Made by a program: the position numbers and the translations under genes. From JANXVR01 sp034667405 (GTDB taxonomy: Bacteria; Actinomycetota; UBA4738; HRBIN12): DNA of 64,000 nt. Below the pieces are notes generated by a model that saw only the letters and a list, made by a program, of their open reading frames with translations, searched no databases and was not told the DNA's origin. This document shows, one piece after another, positions 60,654 to 64,000 of this stretch. The stretch covers positions 1 to 64,000 of the forward strand of contig JAXDJX010000014.1 of NCBI GenBank assembly GCA_034667405.1. The letters run 5' to 3'. Each line of letters begins with the position of its first letter. The first letter of the stretch is position 1.

Positions 60654-63068
60654 TTACGTGCGGAGGTTGGCGCCCTTCGGGTCGTAGGGGATCTCCGGGA
60701 GGATCCGAGCGGTCCGCGGTTCGCCGACCACGAAGACCGTCACCTCGGCGTTCTGATCGACCACGTCACGGTCCAGGAAGGCGAGCGCCAGGCTCTTGCC
60801 CACGTGATGTCCGTAGGCGCCGGATGTGACGAATCCCACGCGGCGTTCCCCGATCCAGATGCCGTCGTCACGCGCGGCGTCGGCGTCGGTCGCATCGACT
60901 TCCAGGAGGACCAAGAGCTGGCCCGGCGGCTGCGTCAGTTCCTGCCGGGCAGCTTCCGCCCCGATGAAATCACCCTTGTCGAACGCCACGAACCGGTCGA
61001 GTCCTGCCATCCCCGGCGTGTAGGCCTGCGTGAACTCGGCCGACCAGATCCCGTACGCCTTCTCCAGCCGCAGGCTATCGATGGCCCGGTCGCCGATCAG
61101 CCGCAGTCCGATCGGGCCGCCGGCCTCCAGCAACTCCCGCAGCAGCGCGCGATGCTGGATGGTCGGGACCACGATCTCGTAGCCGAGTTCGCCGGTCAAT
61201 GAGATCCGTCCGACCACCGCCTGCGCGTTCCCGACATCCATCCGTCGAACCGTGAGGAACCTGAATGCTTCGTCCGACACATCGTCGTGCGCGAGCCGTT
61301 CCAGGATGGCGCGCGACTGCGGGCCTGACACGGAGAACCCCATGAAATCGTCGGTGATGTTACGCAGCTCGACGCCGTTCGCCGGCATCTGGTGGCGGAA
61401 CCATCGCTGATGCCACTCCTGCAGGTAGTACGAACCGGTCAGCCAGAACTCCTCGGGGCCCAGACGGGAGACGGAGAGGTCGCCCATGAGCTTGCCCGCG
61501 TGGTTGAGCATCGGTGCCAACCGGATCTGTCCGACCTCGGGGATGCGAGAGGACACCAGCCGATCGAGCCACGCCTCCGCCTCCGGGCCACTCACCCGGT
61601 AGCGGGCGTACTGCGCGATCTCATATGCGCCCGCCGCGGACCTGACGGCTGCGACCTCTTCCCCCACGATGGGTTCGGCGTTCGAACGCCCCAGGGTGTC
61701 GTTCTCGAGGAAGTCGGGTGAGGGGGCGAAGTAGAGCGGCACCTCCAGGCCCCAGTTCACGGTGAACTGTGCACCCGCGGCCAGGAAGTCGTCGTAACAC
61801 GGGGTGGTCTTCAGCGGCCGGCCCGCCGGGAGTTCTTCGTTCGGATAGGCCATGAGGAAGCGGCGGGCGTAGAACTGTCCAGTCATGGCCCGGAGGTAGC
61901 GGTCGTTGGTGGCGTAAGGCCCGAAGCGCGCGACGTCCATGCCGAAGATGTCCTCGCCGGGGTCGCCGTCGACGATCCAGTTCGCGAGGGCGAGTCCAAT
62001 GCCGGCGCATTGGGAGAACCCGGCCATGACACCGCACGCGGCCCAGTAGTTCGGGACGCCGTCGACCGGTCCGACCAACGGGTTCCCGTCCGGGGTGAAC
62101 GTGAACGCGCCGTTCACCCATCGCTTGATCCCCACGTCCTGCAGCGCGGGGAACCGTTCGAAGCCGATGGTCAGTTCGGGGCCGATCCGGTCGAGCTCCT
62201 CGGGAAACAGGGTGCGGCCGAAGTCCCAGTCGGCGCCCTCGACCATCCAGTGGCGCGGGTTCTGTTCGTACACGCCCATGAGGACGCCGTTTCCTTCGCG
62301 CTGGAGATAGGTGAACCCTTCGAGGTCGGTGACCGCGACCATGAGGCCGTCGATCGCGGCGACCTCCGGGATGTCGTCGGTGATGAGGTAGTGATGCGGC
62401 ATCGGGACCACGGGGTGGTCGACGCCAACCATGCGGCCGACCTTCCGTGCCCACAGGCCGCCGGCGTTCACGATGTGCTCGGCGGTGATGTTCCCCTGCT
62501 CGGTTTCGACGTTCCAGTCGCCGCCGGGTAGCCGCGTCAGCGAGAGCACGCGGTTGTGCTGGATCACCTCGGCGCCCCGCTTGCGTGCCGCACCCGCGTA
62601 GGCATACGTGGCGCCGTTCGGATCGAGGTCTCCTTCGAGCGGATCGAACAACGCGCCGTAGAGACCGGCGGGGTCGATGATCGGGACCATCTCCGCCGCC
62701 TCCTCGGGCGTCATCAGGTAGGCGTCGGTGTCCTGCGTGCGGAGCCACGCGAGCTGGGACTTCAGCCACTGCCAGCGCTCGGGCGTACCGGCCAGTTCCA
62801 TGCCGCCCGACATGCGCAGGCCCGTGCTCTGCCCGCTCTCAGCCTCGATCTGTGGGTAGAGCCCGATCGTGTACTTCTGGAGCGCGGCGATCCGCGTGTC
62901 GCTGTTCATCGCGTGGAATCCACCCGCGGCGTGCCACGACGAACCCGCCGTGAGTTCTTCTCGTTCAAGGAGGGCGACGTCCGTCAGCCCGCGCAGTGTC
63001 AGGTGGTAGAGGACGCTGCATCCAACGATGCCACCGCCGATGACGACGACCTGATACCGATCCTTCAC
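60654..63068 (-). CDS. FAD-dependent dimethylglycine/sarcosine dehydrogenase-type protein with GcvT domain
   Basis: An 804-residue two-domain enzyme. The N-terminal DAO-type FAD domain has VVVIGGGIVGC (11-16) and SSWHAAGG with His46, the residue covalently bound to FAD in dimethylglycine dehydrogenases. The C-terminal half is a GcvT/T-protein-like folate-binding domain (FSVSGPQSRAILERLA, SLTGELGYEIVVP, IDSLRLEKAYGIW). It would demethylate a methylated amine and pass the one-carbon unit to tetrahydrofolate. GAAGGTGG precedes the GTG. Confidence 0.92.
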   Translation of the reverse strand: MKDRYQVVVIGGGIVGCSVLYHLTLRGLTDVALLEREELTAGSSWHAAGGFHAMNSDTRIAALQKYTIGLYPQIEAESGQSTGLRMSGGMELAGTPERWQWLKSQLAWLRTQDTDAYLMTPEEAAEMVPIIDPAGLYGALFDPLEGDLDPNGATYAYAGAARKRGAEVIQHNRVLSLTRLPGGDWNVETEQGNITAEHIVNAGGLWARKVGRMVGVDHPVVPMPHHYLITDDIPEVAAIDGLMVAVTDLEGFTYLQREGNGVLMGVYEQNPRHWMVEGADWDFGRTLFPEELDRIGPELTIGFERFPALQDVGIKRWVNGAFTFTPDGNPLVGPVDGVPNYWAACGVMAGFSQCAGIGLALANWIVDGDPGEDIFGMDVARFGPYATNDRYLRAMTGQFYARRFLMAYPNEELPAGRPLKTTPCYDDFLAAGAQFTVNWGLEVPLYFAPSPDFLENDTLGRSNAEPIVGEEVAAVRSAAGAYEIAQYARYRVSGPEAEAWLDRLVSSRIPEVGQIRLAPMLNHAGKLMGDLSVSRLGPEEFWLTGSYYLQEWHQRWFRHQMPANGVELRNITDDFMGFSVSGPQSRAILERLAHDDVSDEAFRFLTVRRMDVGNAQAVVGRISLTGELGYEIVVPTIQHRALLRELLEAGGPIGLRLIGDRAIDSLRLEKAYGIWSAEFTQAYTPGMAGLDRFVAFDKGDFIGAEAARQELTQPPGQLLVLLEVDATDADAARDDGIWIGERRVGFVTSGAYGHHVGKSLALAFLDRDVVDQNAEVTVFVVGEPRTARILPEIPYDPKGANLRT

Positions 63069-63152
63069 GCGTTGACCACCTTCGAACGGAGGAACGGAGT
63101 GTAGCCAGCGCTAAGAGGGCCGAGGTGACCTGCGGTCGCCTGCTTCCCCTGG

Positions 63153-64000
63153 TCAGCGGTCCAGGATGCGTTCGCGCTTTGGGTCGTAGAGCGGCGTGAG
63201 GGAGACCGTCGCCGGAACCATCGCTCCGTTCACGTCCACCTCGTAGGAGCCGGTAGAGATCATGTCGTCGGTGATGCCGTCTTCTGACTCGAGCATCGCG
63301 AGACCGACGGCACCGCCCAGCGTGTGTCCATAGGCGCCGTTCCGGTTCTCGCCTATGTGGACACCGTCGCGATAGACCTGCTCGTGGTGGTAGAGGAGCG
63401 GCTCGGGATCCTGCAGCAGGACCTGCACCATCCGCGACGTGCGCGTTCCGGCATCGCGCTGGGCGACGAGCGCCTCACGCCCGACGAACCCGCCCGGCTT
63501 GTCCCACGCGACGATGAAGTCGAGCCCGGCGTCCAGGGGAGTGTCGGAGTTGTCGATGTCGAGGCCGTAGTCCCGGTACGCCTTCTCGAGCCGGAGTGAG
63601 TTCATCGCCAAGATCCCGGCGTTGCGAAGTCCCAGGTCCTCACCGTTGGCGAACAGGGCGTCGTAGACGGTGAGCGCCATGTCCGCGGGGACGTGGAGTT
63701 CCCAGCCGAGTTCGCCCAGGTAGGTGACGCGGATCGCGAGGCACCGAGCGTAGTGGAGGTCGATCTCCTGGGCGGTCATGTACGGGAATGCCTGGTTGGA
63801 GAAGTCGGCGCTCGAGACGCGCTGGAGGAGTTCGCGGGACTTCGGGCCTTGCACGGTGAGCAGCGTCGTGGCCGAGGTCATGTCGACGATGGATACGTGC
63901 GCGTCGGCCGGCGCGTGGCGTTCGAGCCAGGCGATGATCCGCCGATGGATGATGTCGGAGCCGATCACCATGAACGAATCCTCACCGCGGCGCGTGACGG
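63153..64000 (-). CDS. GcvT-domain protein of the dimethylglycine dehydrogenase type (partial)
   Basis: The visible part is a folate-binding GcvT-type domain: TLLTVQGPKSRELLQRVS, VTYLGELGWELHVPADMALT, MNSLRLEKAYRDYG and the tail PLYDPKRERILDR. The frame remains open to the window edge, so an FAD domain may lie beyond. The residues just upstream of the methionine at 63971 (TRRGEDSF) look like internal protein sequence. It may be a paralogue of the adjacent gene, 84 bases away in the same orientation. Confidence 0.85.
   Translation of the reverse strand, partial: VTRRGEDSFMVIGSDIIHRRIIAWLERHAPADAHVSIVDMTSATTLLTVQGPKSRELLQRVSSADFSNQAFPYMTAQEIDLHYARCLAIRVTYLGELGWELHVPADMALTVYDALFANGEDLGLRNAGILAMNSLRLEKAYRDYGLDIDNSDTPLDAGLDFIVAWDKPGGFVGREALVAQRDAGTRTSRMVQVLLQDPEPLLYHHEQVYRDGVHIGENRNGAYGHTLGGAVGLAMLESEDGITDDMISTGSYEVDVNGAMVPATVSLTPLYDPKRERILDR

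Noticed and set aside
1..64000. CRISPR arrays, intact insertion sequences, rRNA genes, intact tRNA genes
   Set aside because: I found no regularly spaced repeats, no transposase, no rRNA-like segments and no complete tRNA; only two tRNA 3' halves.

Overview
This is a GC-rich bacterial window. Class III cyclase, F420-type LLM oxidoreductase, DUF3618 and phage-holin-family envelope proteins, many GTG starts, and Sec-type secreted beta-propeller proteins all point to an uncultured soil or sediment member of the Actinomycetota. That placement is inference; no rRNA or other phylogenetic marker is present.

Layout. (1) 1-9.4 kb is a gene graveyard with a few live genes. It holds a TfoX-like gene broken by several frameshifts, a sulfatase with a one-base deletion, an SDR dehydrogenase relic, and a TolB-like lipoprotein. 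It also holds a relic phage-type attachment region (tRNA-Asn 3' half between direct repeats, beside the last 45 codons of a tyrosine integrase), an ECF sigma factor with its membrane partner, small membrane proteins and a second tRNA 3' half (Arg-CCT). (2) 9.4-15.3 kb encodes secreted proteins: a zinc metalloprotease, two unknown exported proteins and a sialidase-like propeller. (3) 15.3-22.1 kb holds small genes, a RibD-C reductase and a tight five-gene operon on the minus strand (six-TM YaaH-like protein, molybdopterin oxidoreductase, helical protein, anchored exported protein, DUF421 protein). (4) 22.1-29.9 kb has a second sialidase-like protein, two secreted phosphoesterases, a methyltransferase and a copper-resistance operon (YHS protein, CsoR, CopA) behind a clear CsoR-type palindrome. 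(5) 29.9-38.5 kb has a GT-C glycosyltransferase, a PHP-domain protein, a Ser/Thr kinase, an MFS transporter, a frameshifted lipoprotein and a four-gene envelope cluster. (6) 38.5-58.6 kb is dominated by separately transcribed secreted proteins (propellers, phosphoesterases, Kelch/TSP3 protein, tandem small exported paralogues), mixed with an LLM oxidoreductase, an S9 peptidase, a cyclase and two SnoaL-fold proteins. (7) 58.6-64 kb has a NarL-type two-component pair and two dimethylglycine/sarcosine dehydrogenase-type genes, the second running off the window.

The window reads as a chromosomal region specialised for export: about 18 genes encode signal-peptide proteins, including four phosphoesterases of two or three subfamilies, two BNR/Asp-box proteins, a protease and a sulfatase. 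Together they would suit degradation of extracellular polymers and organophosphates. Metabolic and regulatory operons are interspersed. Most secreted genes are single units with their own Shine-Dalgarno site, often in divergent pairs. The best candidates for something undescribed are the molybdopterin five-gene operon, the attP-like relic, and several large exported proteins that I cannot assign to a family.
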